The position numbers and the translations under genes are program-made. The notes beneath the pieces were generated by a model. That model ran no database searches and was not told the DNA's origin. It saw only the letters and a list, made by a program, of their open reading frames with translations. 64,000 nt of DNA from Pictodentalium vernedei (lineage: Eukaryota > Mollusca > Scaphopoda > Dentaliida > Dentaliidae), in NCBI GenBank assembly GCA_031216915.1, contig CM062294.1, positions 387,119,217 to 387,183,216 of the forward strand. Reading direction: 5' to 3'. Below, piece after piece: positions 1 to 10,137 of the stretch (the stretch's first letter is position 1; each line of letters opens with the position of its first letter).

Positions 1-1116
1 TACAGTAGTTCTGTACAAAAGACTGACTGCACTAATTTTGGTACAAAATGGCTGTGGTGGCCATCTTGAATTTTGGACCACACCCAAAAACACTCGTTCT
101 CATCCCACGGTGATAACAAAGGTACCCAAGAAGTTTCGTAAAGATCGGTTCATAAATACGGCCTCTAGCCTGAGCCGTATAGAAGTTGTGTACAAAAAAC
201 TGATTAGACCGAATTTCGAAATGGTACAAAATGGCTACTGGCAGCCATCTTGAATTTTGGACCGCACTCAGAAACACTCGTTCTCGTCCCAAGGTGATAA
301 CAGAGGTACCCATGAAGTTTCATGAAGATCGGTTGATAAATACAGCCTCTAGCCCGAGCCGTATTGACATGGGTACTTACTGTGTGTAAGTAGCACTGAA
401 AAAATCAAAGTTCATCTAATTTGCATAATTTCTGCACGAGAAAAAAACCCATATTATATGTGATGTATCCCATGGTACTAAACATTCATACAAAAAATTA
501 TTCAAATCAGAGCTTTCATGTGGAAGTTCTGTGCAAAAATCTGATTGCCCCTAATTTTGAACAAAATGGCTGTCAGCAGCCATCTTGAATTTCGGATCGG
601 ACCCAAAAACACTCGTTTTCGTCCCACGGTGATAACAAAGGTACCCAAGAAGTTTCGTAAAGATCGGTTCATAAATGCGGCCTCTAGCCCGAGCCGTATT
701 GGCATTTGCACTGACAGTGCTGACAGTAACACTAAATAAATCAAAGTTAGTCTAATTTGCATAATTTAAGCACGAGAAAAAAGCTGTATGATATGTAATG
801 TATCTCATGGTACTAAACATTCATACAAAAAATTTTTCAAATCAGAGCTTTCATATGGAAGTTCTGCACAAAAAAACAGATTTCTGCATCGTCGGTACAA
901 AATGGCGGCTGGCAGACATCTTGAATTTCAGACCGCACCCAAAAACACTCGTTCTCATCCCACGGTCATAACAAAGGTACCCAAGAAGTTTCGTAAAGAT
1001 CGGTTCATAAATACCTCTAGCCGAGCCATATCAAATTGTTGACGTAAGGACAGACAGACAGACGGACGACGGGCCATGACAAAAGCTCAAATTTGGCTTC
1101 GCCAAAGTTGAGTTAA
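1..1116 (+). mobile_element. Family A non-autonomous element, copy 1 (cut by window edge)
   Basis: Non-coding repeat built from modules that contain a conserved block around AAAGATCGGTTCATAAATA and GGTGATAACAAAGGTACCC. It ends with a (GACA/GACG)n tract and a hairpin, TTTGGC-TTC-GCCAAA, inside CTCAA...TTGAG, followed by TTAA where the other copies have CTAA. Copies 2 and 3 (14096-15724, 20270-22206) share the order of parts. Short open frames here are repeat shadows: the same peptides recur in every module. The layout resembles bivalve pearl/Helentron-derived elements, which is an inference. Confidence 0.75.
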
Positions 1117-1146
1117 AAATTAAAGAATTTGAATATTTAAAAAATT

Positions 1147-1187
1147 TGCAGTGTCGTCTTCTATTCATGTTGGGTAAATGGTTAACT
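1147..1187 (-). repeat. Truncated arm of the TTAA MITE family
   Basis: About 40 bp match the inverted right arm of the MITE at 4744-5306 (GTGTCGTCT ... GGTAAATGGTTAA) and end in TTAA. It is only an arm remnant, just downstream of the ZC3H15 exon on the gene's strand. Confidence 0.4.
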
Positions 1188-1224
1188 TATTTGTTCTGTG
1201 CAACTAACAATTTGACTCATTCAC

Positions 1225-1327
1225 CTTTGGCTACTGTTTGTGCAACAGGCTTGAATAACAGATTTAATTCTTCTTTCTGTTTCTTTAGTTCTTCCTTCTT
1301 TGATTTTTTGTCTAATTCTGGGTCATC
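1225..1327 (-). CDS. ZC3H15: ZC3H15 coding exon (LFKP block), internal exon
   Basis: A 103-bp minus-strand exon with an acceptor (TTGTAG before GATGAC) and a donor (AAAG then gtgaat). It encodes 34 residues plus one base, beginning DDPELDKKSKKEELKKQ and ending LNLLFKPVAQTVAK. This matches the lysine-rich segment of ZC3H15/DFRP1 just before its first CCCH zinc finger (animal proteins read ELNELFKPV...KG there). ZC3H15 is a roughly 400-residue cytoplasmic CCCH protein that partners the GTPase DRG1. The exon starts in phase 0, matching the phase-0 end of the exon at 22298-22402, and ends in phase 1. The zinc-finger exons should lie left of coordinate 1. The frame has no stop inside the exon. Identification is from recognised family sequence, not a search. 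Confidence 0.85.
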
Positions 1328-1688
1328 CTACAACAGGAACAAAATATTCATACCAAAACGAAAAACTAAAAAGAAAAAATAATTTTTCTGTTTAAAACAC
1401 AAAATTTATGCCCCCCCCCCCCCCCAACCCCCACCCTCCATCCTGACCATAAGCTATGTTTCAGAAGCAAAAATTTAAAAAATCACAGAATTTGAATGGC
1501 AATTCTTGTAAATAGTGCTGGGTGGATATGGCTGTTGCATTAACTTAACGCCATTCAAGTGAAGGGTTAAACAAGAGAGTATGAGAACAGATCTGCTACT
1601 AGAATGTCACACCAGTAGGGCTGACTGGTACAAATTAGGAATTAACTGTTAACCCACTGAGTAATTTTAAAAATACTTTTATCAAATG

Positions 1689-1720
1689 TAGTCATGGCTG
1701 CTGTAAAGCAGCCATGACTA
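1689..1720. repeat. Perfect hairpin, 14-bp arms
   Basis: TAGTCATGGCTGCT and its exact reverse complement are separated by GTAA. No neighbouring poly-T or other sign of an RNA gene is present. Confidence 0.9.
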
Positions 1721-1848
1721 GATCTGATGAAAATGTATTGGTAATTTAACTCAATAAATCATTGGTCAAAACCTTGATTTAATTTACAGGGGGCAAATTT
1801 AATTACAAATGTCCAATTTTTCTTGTTCTAGTGGCAAGAGATTGCTGT

Positions 1849-1952
1849 CCAGGGCAGGAATATCTGCCAGCAGCTGATAAGGAGTTAATGCAGACTGAAA
1901 ATCCAGGGCAGGAATATCTGCCAGCAGCAGGTTAAGGAGTTAATGCGGCCTG
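1849..1952 (+). repeat. 54-bp tandem duplication
   Basis: CCAGGGCAGGAATATCTGCC begins at 1849 and again at 1903. Both copies continue through GGAGTTAATGC with small differences. Confidence 0.85.
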
Positions 1953-3200
1953 AAAAAAAAACTTTTTTCAGCTAACTTTTTTTCTGCTTTTTGAAGAAGA
2001 AGAAAGGCAAAGTACTTGTATGTTTATCAGTGTTTGTACAAAGGCTGAGATAAGCAACCTAGGGCATTGCACCAGAATTATTATTGGCACAACAGCTGTA
2101 TCATCATGAGTTTCTTTGACCCATCTGGAATATTTCAGCTGGTCGGAAGAGCAAATCTATGGTATATGATATATCCCAGACAACTGCATCTAAAAGTACC
2201 ATAAAGATTCATTTTCTTTGAATCAATGCTAGAAATGTTGCTCAATCGACAACTTGATTTGATTGACTTTTTTTGACATTACCATTAGAAATGAAGACTC
2301 ACTAAAGCCCCAGATTTGTACCACTAATTGTTTTAATATCTTGACGGTTTAAAGGTGAATTAAATACTTAGTCACAGGAATATTTATACTGTTACACAAA
2401 AAATATATTTGCATATCTTTGTAATGAAAAGGACATCACATTACATCAACGGTATTTTGCATGCAGATTCCACAAAAAGTGGATAAACAAACAGCCCATA
2501 ACAGCATCAAATACCTTGCTAAATTAGACTGGTGACTAAGACCTTGATAATACACCATTGGAATGGGTTTATAAAGCACTATCCAACAATGTGTTATATC
2601 AGCACATTTAATTGAGGAACATTACATCATCAGTACAGGAGTCCAGTCAATTGAAAATCTCTTTATTGAATAACCTCATTAACTGAATATAACTTACAGA
2701 CACAAAACACTTCACCTTACCTTCAGTATAAATTTCACGTGTTGATTGTATATGGGTTACAGAGTGAAAATATTGCAATATGTTGGGCACTTATCCTTAT
2801 AATCACTGAATTTCCCATCAAATTGCCCTTGTTTATTGACCTATTTGACTTGACTACAACCTATACAGGCATTTAATCTAATTAATGAGCTCTGGCAAAC
2901 AGTACATAATAGAATAAATATTCAGTTTATCTCTAGAATATAGGAAATGACAAAATCCCCACTGACTGAATACTCTTTTTAACTGCATAATTTTCACTAG
3001 CAAAGTGACTATTCTATAAACCCATTACCTAACACGAAAAGGCACACAACACTTGCACACAAAATTCTTGAAAAACTCATTTTTTTTGTGCAAAAACATT
3101 GCTTACGACATCTCATTGCAACAAGCTTGTTTCAATGAGGGGTCAGGGGCTATGTTTCGAGAAAAAAATGATTAAAAAAATCCAGCAAGAGGATCACAGA

Positions 3201-3635
3201 CAGGGTTCATACAAAAATTTGCTCACAAAGTTCAAGGGTTTTTCAAGGGTTTTTCAAGGGCTTTTTTTTTGTCAAGGGCTACATTTTCTATTAAGCTTGT
3301 TGTATGAGCTCTAAAAATCTAAGATTCATGTGACACGAATCTGACTTTGGAAGTCAGGAAGTACTAGTACCCGAAGTGTGATCTGTGTTACAGTAATCTT
3401 GGTAAAACGTTCCATACTTTTTTATGTTTTTTTTTAACTTAGCGACATGAGCGCAACAAACAAGTAAAAGGCTAGTACACATATATTTACAATGCCCAGA
3501 AAATAGCTTGGTATTCAAGGGTTTTTCAAGAGATTTCTGAAAGTTCAAGGGTTTCTCAAGGGCTAATTTCAAATTCCAGGGTTTTTCAAGAAAAAACTCA
3601 TTTTCAAGGGTTTTTCAAGAGCTGTATGAACCCTG
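3201..3635. mobile_element. 435-bp MITE with 13-bp perfect terminal inverted repeats
   Basis: Begins CAGGGTTCATACA and ends TGTATGAACCCTG. ACAGA flanks both ends as a possible 5-bp target duplication. The interior near each end is rich in TCAAGGGTTTTTCAAGGG units pointing in the same sense. No coding capacity. Confidence 0.75.
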
Positions 3636-3646
3636 ACAGATCCAGA

Positions 3647-4524
3647 AGTCAAGTTTTGACATTAAATTCTGAAGAAATAAGCTATTTGTAGCAACAGTGA
3701 CCTTGACCTTGGGGCACAAGACTCTGAAATCGATAGGTGTCTTCCTTTCCTATAGGGTAACCTCTGGTGTAAGTTTGGTAAAGGTGCGTCAAATAGATCT
3801 AAAGTTACTGCCCGGAAACCAATTTGTCACAAAATATTCTATTAATAGTAGCAGTGACCTTGACCTTGGGGCCCCAGACTCCGAAAGCAATTGGTGTCTT
3901 CCCTTCCTATAGGGTAATCTGTTGTATAAGTTTGGTGAAGATACACGGGATAGAACTAAAGTTATTGCCCGGAAACCAATTTGTCACAAAATACTCTATT
4001 TATAGTAACAGTGACCTTGACCTTGGAGTCGCAGACTCCGAAATCAATAGGTGTCTTCCCGTCATATAGGGTATCCTCTGGTATAAGTTTGGTAAAGGTG
4101 CATCAAATAGAACTAAAGTTATTGCCCGGAAACCAATTTGTCATAAAATATTCTATTTATAGTAACAGTGACCTTGACCTTGGAGTCCCAGACTCCAAAA
4201 TCAATAGGTGTCTTCCCTTCCTGTATGGTAACCTCTGGTATAAGTTTGGTAAAGGTGCGTTAAATAGAACTAAAGTTATTGCCCGGAAACCAATTTCCCA
4301 CAAAATATTCTATTTATAGTAACAGTGACCTTGTCTTTGGGGCGCGAGTCTTTGAAATCGATAGGTGTCTTCCTTTCCTACAGGGTATAAATTTGGTAAA
4401 GGTGCATGAAATAGAACTAAAGTTATTGCCCGGAAACCAATTGTTTACGCCCGCCGCCATCCGCCCGGCCGTCATTTCATCAAACTATAAGTCAAGTTTG
4501 ACTTCGTCAAAATTCGACTAATAA
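3647..4524 (+). mobile_element. Family C element with five 157-bp core units
   Basis: AGTGACCTTGACCTTGG recurs at 3696, 3853, 4010, 4167 and 4324, an exact 157-bp period. The right end has the hairpin TTTGACTTCGTCAAA and then CGACTAA. The left end (AGTCAAGTTTTGAC, 3647) is an approximate inverse of the right end. The overlapping open frames here are products of the repeat. It sits inside a TTAA MITE. Confidence 0.85.
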
Positions 4525-4830
4525 TGAAAATTGAATGGTGATTGTTGTGAATAGCGATGGCCGATTTTGGTCATTTCATTTGGAAAAGGGTTAACAATAT
4601 TGCAACTATATTCAAAACTTAAAAACAGACCAGATATTTACAGCTTTTAAGTAAGAAATAAAGGCTTAAAATGTATACAGACTTACTTACTATACACAGG
4701 TACTTGTTCTGATGGAGCTAGCTTTGCTGGACATCTTACATATTTAACGCTTTACCCAACATAACGGCCAAAACCGGCCAGTGCTATTCACAAAAATCAC
4801 CATCCAATTTTCATTATTTTTTTCACTTTT

Positions 4831-5156
4831 TGTCTCAACTAGAAGCACTGTCACAGTGCCGAAACTGCGACGATTCGTGCAACGCCAATGATGTTTAAAA
4901 ACTCCGTAACAAAAAAACTTGTTGGTGACAAAAAAAACTCGTTGGTGACAAGTCCATAAATGTGACAGAAATTATCCGAATGACATGCACTATTGAGAGG
5001 GTGTAGACATCATGAAGATACACTTGCATACTAAGTATGGTGTCATTCCATCAAGTATTTTAGGAGTTAAGGTGTTATGGTGTTTTTTAAACTCGTTGGT
5101 GTCAGACCGACCAACAGACCGACATTGCCACATATAGAGCTGCTCATCGCAGCTAA
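4831..5156 (+). mobile_element. Family B element, copy 1
   Basis: Shares ACTCGTTGGTG, (GACC)n and the terminal AGCTGC-TCATC-GCAGCTAA hairpin with copies at 5345-5673 and 8711-9062. The left boundary is set by where the flanking MITE sequence stops and is approximate. Confidence 0.65.
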
Positions 5157-5222
5157 AAACATAGCTTATGACCCCTCATTGGAATGAGCTCATTCCAATG
5201 AGGGGTCATAAGCTATGTTTTT
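5155..5222. repeat. 68-bp perfect palindrome, no spacer
   Basis: Arms of 34 bases meet at GAGCTC (centre between 5188 and 5189) with no mismatch. It is the centre of the TTAA MITE. The related copy at 3098-3160 is imperfect and the copy near 23960 has lost one arm. Confidence 0.95.
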
Positions 5223-5344
5223 GATGCAAAAAAAATGAAACAAATTAGTTATTCAAGAATTTTATTTGCAAGTGTCGTCTGCCTTTCGAGTTAGGTAAAC
5301 GGTTAAAAATTGAAATAAAAATCACATTGTTTACTAGTTAAAAC

Positions 5345-5673
5345 CATTTCCGGAAACCATTTCCATTTCGGTGTGTACGACAGTGAGGAACAAAAGTCAC
5401 ATGACGTGTCAGGCTTTTAATGAGACTTTTAATTCATTAACGGCCCGACACGTCACTTGACTTTTTGAAGTAGAGCGTTACGTTCTTGTAATGCCCTATT
5501 AAACTTTGTTAATGTACTAGAGAACGCCTGCTAAAGTGGTAATAATACTTGCATACCAAGTATGGTATCATTTCATCAAGTATTTTAGGAGTTATGGTGT
5601 TTTTTAAACTCGTTGGTGACAGACCGACCAACCGAACGACATTGCCACATATAGAGCTGCTCGTCGCAGCTAA
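5345..5673 (+). mobile_element. Family B element, copy 2
   Basis: The last 150 bp match copy 1, down to GCAGCTAA at 5666-5673. An upstream imperfect inverted repeat with arms 5396-5414 and 5443-5461 contains ACGTGTC. The left boundary is uncertain. Confidence 0.6.
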
Positions 5674-5700
5674 AAAATGCTGATATAATCACCAATCCAA

Positions 5701-6473
5701 TGTCAAGTTGTGACAGCAAAAAAGTGGGTTTAATCATTATCAACTTATCGTCGGGAAACCAATTGTTTGTGATTTACTGTGTAGAGGGTCACTATGACCT
5801 TCACCTTTGACCTAGCACATCCAATATAGATAGGGTTTTTCGTCTCACCAAGGCCAACCTACCTATGAAGTTTCATGAATATGGGTCAAACCATTATCAA
5901 GTTATCAACCAGAAAACAATTGTTTTGATAACTATGTTCAGGGTCACTGTGACCTTGACCTTTCACCTAGCAAGTCCAAAATAAATAGGGTTCTTTCTCT
6001 CACCAAGGCCAACCTTCAAATGAATTTCATGAATGTGGGTTCAACCATAGTCAAGTTATCATCCGGAAACCAACTGTTTACGATTTAGTATGTTCAAGGT
6101 CACTGTGACCAAAACCATTGACCTAGTGAGTCCAAAATATATAGGGTTCTTCCTCTCACCAAGGCCAACCTACATATGAAGTTTCATGAATGTGGGTTGA
6201 ACCATAGTCAAGTTGTCATCCGGAAACCAATTGTTTACGATTTAGTATGTTCAAGGTCACTGTGACCTTGATAGTTGACCTAGCAAGTCCAAAATAAACA
6301 GGGTTCTTCCTCTCATCGAGGCCAAGCTACATATGAAGTTTCATGAACGTGGGTCGAACCATTATCATGTTATCATCCAGAAACTAATTGTTTACGAAAG
6401 ACCTCCAGCCCACCCGCCCGCCCGCCATTCACCACACAAAAATCGAGTTTGACTTTGTCACAACTTGACTAAT
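5701..6473 (+). mobile_element. Family D element with four ~156-bp core units
   Basis: GGTCAC-centred units start near 5787, 5942, 6098 and 6255. The left end GTCAAGTTGTGACA (5702-5715) is the exact inverse of the right end TGTCACAACTTGAC (6456-6469), which is followed by TAATAA. A CCGCC-rich tract precedes the right end. One unit carries AGGTCACTGTGACCT at 6254-6268. Confidence 0.8.
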
Positions 6474-6477
6474 AACC

Positions 6478-7283
6478 CGTTAATGAATGCACACTCTCAG
6501 GTGTGCCAAAGGAAGATGTTAATGCACTAAGTTTGAAGGCCATTGCTGGTGGCAATGTTTTGGGCTTTTTTTCCTGGAAATTCATGAATGTGCTGTGTAC
6601 AGGGTGCAAAATGGATAAGTTGCTGCACAAATGCACAAAGTTCAAAGGCTGGCACTAACGACAATAATTGTTTATGGAAATGAAAAAAAATCAATTCAAT
6701 GATGTATAACTGCACTAAGTTCATTGAAGGAACTTGCTAACGGTAACTATTTATGACCGATATGGAAGAAAATCAATAGCTCCCAACTGGAGGCTACCCC
6801 AAACAAGCATACCAAGTTTCAAAGTGACCTGATCATAAATGTGCTCTGTAGGGTGTGCCAAAGGGAAATACTAACGCCTAACAAAACCAAGTTCAAAGGT
6901 CGTTGCAAACGGCAACATTTTTTGATGGAAATGGAAGGAAATCGCTAGCTTCCATCTTGAGGACACCTCAAACAAGCACACCAAGTTTCAAAGTGATCTG
7001 ATTATAAAGGTGCCCTGCAGAGTGTGCCAAAGCGAAATATTGATTCATAATTGGACTAAGTTCATTGAAGGTCATTGTCAGCAGCAACATTTTTTGACGG
7101 AAATGGAAGACAATTGATAGCTTTCATCTGGAGATCACCCCAAATGAGCACATCTAATTTCAAAACGATCTGACCATAAATGTGCCCTGCAGGGTGTGCC
7201 AAAGGGAAATATTGATGCATAACTGCACTAAGTTCATCGAATGTTGTTGCCAACGGCAACTTTTTTGACAGAAATGAAAGAAA
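6478..7283 (+). mobile_element. Family E element, copy 1 (no clear 3' end)
   Basis: Units of about 170 bp contain GTGTGCCAAAGGGAAATA and CCCAAACAAGCATACCAAG. It stops where the inverted-repeat element at 7284 begins. Copy 2 at 17606-18249 has the hairpin end. Confidence 0.7.
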
Positions 7284-7630
7284 ATGATAAATTTAAAGTA
7301 ATTTGTATATTTTTTATACTTACCAATGGCCCAGACTTAGCTGGTGCAAACTCAATTATCAAGGGCCAAACACAAATTTTGACAACCCCCCCCCCCCCCC
7401 CCCCAATCCCCAAAATTTGCATACAATACCGAAAATTAAAAGTCCTATCTGGCCCTCTATACTTTTACTATCTGACCATGCGTAGTACTCAGGAAGAGAA
7501 ATTGGGGCCAACATCATTCTTTGTAGACGAGCCTACTAAAATAATAACTCAGCCTACTAAAATAATAACTTAGCCCCATCCGGGCCATTGGAAAGTATAA
7601 AAAATATACAAATTACTTTAAATTTATCAT
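7284..7630. mobile_element. 347-bp element with 49-bp terminal inverted repeats
   Basis: Bases 7284-7332 and 7582-7630 are reverse complements with one mismatch. The middle holds a poly-C (7387-7404) and a segment (7415-7500) that recurs inverted at 17517-17605, also beside a family E array. No protein is encoded; a proline-run frame here is the poly-C. Confidence 0.8.
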
Positions 7631-8076
7631 ATTTTTATACTAATAACCAATGGCCCAGAGTTAGCTGAATCGTAAAAAGGCGGAGGGCCTAGGACTTAAG
7701 AATTAGCAAACCAAATACAGCTCCTAAGCCTGCATTCCAAGATGAAAAGGAGATTAAATTTAAAAGGAATTACATGTATGTCTCTCTATACAATAATAGA
7801 GAAGACATATCATAAATAAGGAGCCATATCAAAGTAATTCCAAAAATCTGAGCATGAATGATTATGCTAATTGGGTGTAACGAGCTCCCAATTTTAAGGC
7901 TAGTCCAGTCTAAGCCCCTTAAATTAGGATGGCGTATTTAAGAGTGAGAGACTAACCCCCACAAACACACGCCATATATAAATAATAAACAAGCTGTACC
8001 TAGGATCAGTAATAATCTACAGACAAAACAGCTTCACTCATAGTTACACACTTATCAAACTGGAAGAGATGAAGAA
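7631..8076. other. Unclassified spacer
   Basis: Begins with a second, diverged copy of the ACCAATGGCCCAGA end motif (near 7647). Otherwise I see no gene or repeat. Confidence 0.5.
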
Positions 8077-8710
8077 CAAGAGGCCCCAAGGAGCCTTAAT
8101 CGCTCACCGAACAAAGTGGTTCAAAGAAGTGTTTGGGGTCACATTCAGTTAGACATGGTTCATCAACACTACAAAGGAATGAAGCCATGCAAAGGCAAAT
8201 TTTATGGAAATGGATCTGAACAAACCTGAACCTAACATGCTCCCCCTGCCCCCCCCCCCCCCCAACCCTTCCTGTAGAGAGCCCAAACTTGAATCGGATC
8301 CCTCTTGAGATGTTACAAATGTATACCAAATATAAAAGAATTCTGACTGGTGGATCTGAAGAAGGAGGTTTTTAAAGAAATGTCCTCACATTGCATTAAG
8401 TTAAACTTTGGGCTCAAATAGGGCGCCAAAATATTAACCCAGGGACCTGATTTGAACAAACTTGAATCTGACCCACTTAGAGATGTTGTATACCAAATAT
8501 GAAAGGATTCTGATTGGTGGATCTGAAGAAGAAGACTTTTAAAAGAAATTTCCTCATATTGCATTAAGTTAAAATTCGGGCTCCCATAGGAAGCCAAATA
8601 TCAACCCATAGGCCAGATTTGAACAAACTTGAATCAGACCCTCCTAGAGATGTTGTATACCAAATATGAAAACATTCTGACTACAGGGTCTAAAGAAGAA
8701 GATTTAAAAA

Positions 8711-9062
8711 AAAAATCGCGACATCGACGCCGTAGCTTCGACGGGTGGTGCAATCTCACAAAAATCTAAGTTCATCAAGGGCCATAACTCCAAGAAAAAT
8801 ATTTGGAACAACACATGCATTGAACAGTGGCTAGACATCAATAAGATACACTTACATGCGAAATATAAAGTCATTCCATTAAGTAGTTCAAAAGTTATTG
8901 AGTTTTGAAACTCGTTGGTCACAGACAAACTCATTGGTCACAGACAGACTGACCGACCGACCGACCGACCGACCGACCGACCGACAGACAGACCGACCGA
9001 CCGACAGACAGACCGACCGACTGACCGACATTGCCACTTATAGAGTTGCTAGTCGCAGCTAA
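8711..9062 (+). mobile_element. Family B element, copy 3, inserted in family F
   Basis: Interrupts family F between a T3A-rich tract and TTCCCTATATT. Copy 2 of F is continuous at the matching point (about 16276-16290). It ends with GTCGCAGCTAA and carries the (GACC)n tract. Confidence 0.8.
8949..9029 (+). repeat. (GACC)n/(GACA)n microsatellite
   Basis: About 80 bp of GACC with GACA variants just before the hairpin end of family B. This is the tetranucleotide block expected in pearl-like elements. Confidence 0.9.
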
Positions 9063-10137
9063 AAATTCCCTATATTGCACTAAGTTGATATTCGGGCTCC
9101 CATAGGGAGCCCAAAAATTTACCCAGGTAAGCAATTTGAACAAACCTGAAACTGACCCACTTCAAGATGTTGTATACCAAATATGAATGCATTCTGATTG
9201 GTGGATCTGAAGAAGAAGATTTTTAAAGAAATTTCCTCACATTTCACTAAGTTAAAATTGAGGCTCTCATAGGGAGCCCAAATATAAACCCAGGGACTCG
9301 ATTTGAACAAACTTGATTCTGACCCCCCCCCCCCCCTCCCCCCCCCCCCCCCCTCCTATAGATGTTGTATTCCAAACATGAAAGGTTTCTGACTGGTGGA
9401 GCTGACAAAGAAGATTTTTAAAGAATAATCCTCATATTGCACTAAGTTAAAATTCAGGCTCCCATAGGGAGCCCAAATACTAACTCAGGGACCCGATTCG
9501 TACAAACTTGAATCTGGCCCCCTATTGACGTTGTATACCAAATATGAAAGGATTCTGACTGGTGGATCTGAAGAAGATTTTTAAAGAAATTTCCTCAAAT
9601 TGCACGAAGTTAAACTTTGGGCTCCAATAGAGAGCCCAAATACTCACTCAGGGACCCGATTTGTACAAGCTTGAATCTGACCCCCCTATATATGTTGTAT
9701 ACCAAATATGAAAGCATTCTGACTGGTGGATCTGAAGAAGAAGATTTTTAAAGAAACTTCCTCATATTTCACTAAGTTAAAATTCAGGCTCCTACAGGGA
9801 GCCCAATTATTAACCCAGGGACTTGATTTGAACAAATTTGAAGCTGACCCCAATAGAGATGTTATATACCAAATATCAAAAGATTCTAAATGATGGTTTT
9901 GGAGAAGAAGATTTTTTTAATTTAAAAAAAAAATTTATGGGTGCTATCAGAGTAATGCCCCTTGTGGTGTTTAAAGTTTATTTGTACAAACTTGAATTGA
10001 CATATGATAAGGAACATGCACACCAAATTTGGTTCAATTTGGTCCAGTTGTTTGAGAGAAGAAGTCGATAATGTAAAGTTCACGATGGACGCCGGCAGAC
10101 GACGCCGGACGGCAAGTGATAAGTTAAGCTTCCTTCA

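Larger units (their letters stand above)
1328..3016. other. Intronic sequence, no gene seen
   Basis: Part of the ZC3H15 intron. It contains a 15-base poly-C (1411-1425), a short perfect hairpin, a 54-bp tandem duplication and weak similarity to the TTAA MITE arm near 1490-1570. Otherwise it is AT-rich sequence with no reading frame worth calling. Confidence 0.6.
3017..4594 (+). mobile_element. TTAA MITE (piggyBac-type), split by two insertions
   Basis: The left arm plus the central imperfect palindrome (3017-3160) and the right arm (4521-4594, ending GGGTTAA) match the two halves of the intact copy at 23882-24070. Between them sit a 435-bp inverted-repeat MITE and the family C array. The left TTAA is degraded to ATAA. 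The TTAA plus CCC-type ends suggest piggyBac mobilisation. No transposase was seen. Confidence 0.6.
4744..5306 (-). mobile_element. TTAA MITE, interrupted by a family B element
   Basis: Ends are TTAACGCTTTACCCAAC and the inverse of TTAACCGTTTACCTAAC, with TTAA at both borders (4744-4747, 5303-5306). The piece 4744-4830 is the inverse of 4521-4594, so this copy is opposite to the one before it. The central palindrome is perfect here. The family B element occupies 4831-5156. Confidence 0.75.
8077..10137 (+). mobile_element. Family F element, copy 1, with nested family B
   Basis: Starts CAAGAGGCCCCAAGGAGCC and contains about ten units of roughly 165-170 bp with TTGTATACCAAATATGAAAG and GGATCTGAAGAAGAAGA. 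It ends with an ACGCCGG-type tract and a damaged terminal hairpin near 10130. Bases 8580-8700 and 9063 onward match 16160-16280 and onward in copy 2, where nothing is inserted. Confidence 0.8.

Noticed and set aside
3697-4521. Overlapping plus-strand frames sharing VTLTL...QTPK...IGVFPSYR
   Set aside because: 157-bp is not a multiple of three, yet the array is simply periodic. The peptides come from the C repeat and no start context or family match exists.
7241-7573. Proline-run frame of 110 residues
   Set aside because: The prolines are the translated poly-C tract inside an inverted-repeat element.
8931-9143. Minus-strand frame with VGRSVG repeats
   Set aside because: Translation of the (GACC)n microsatellite.
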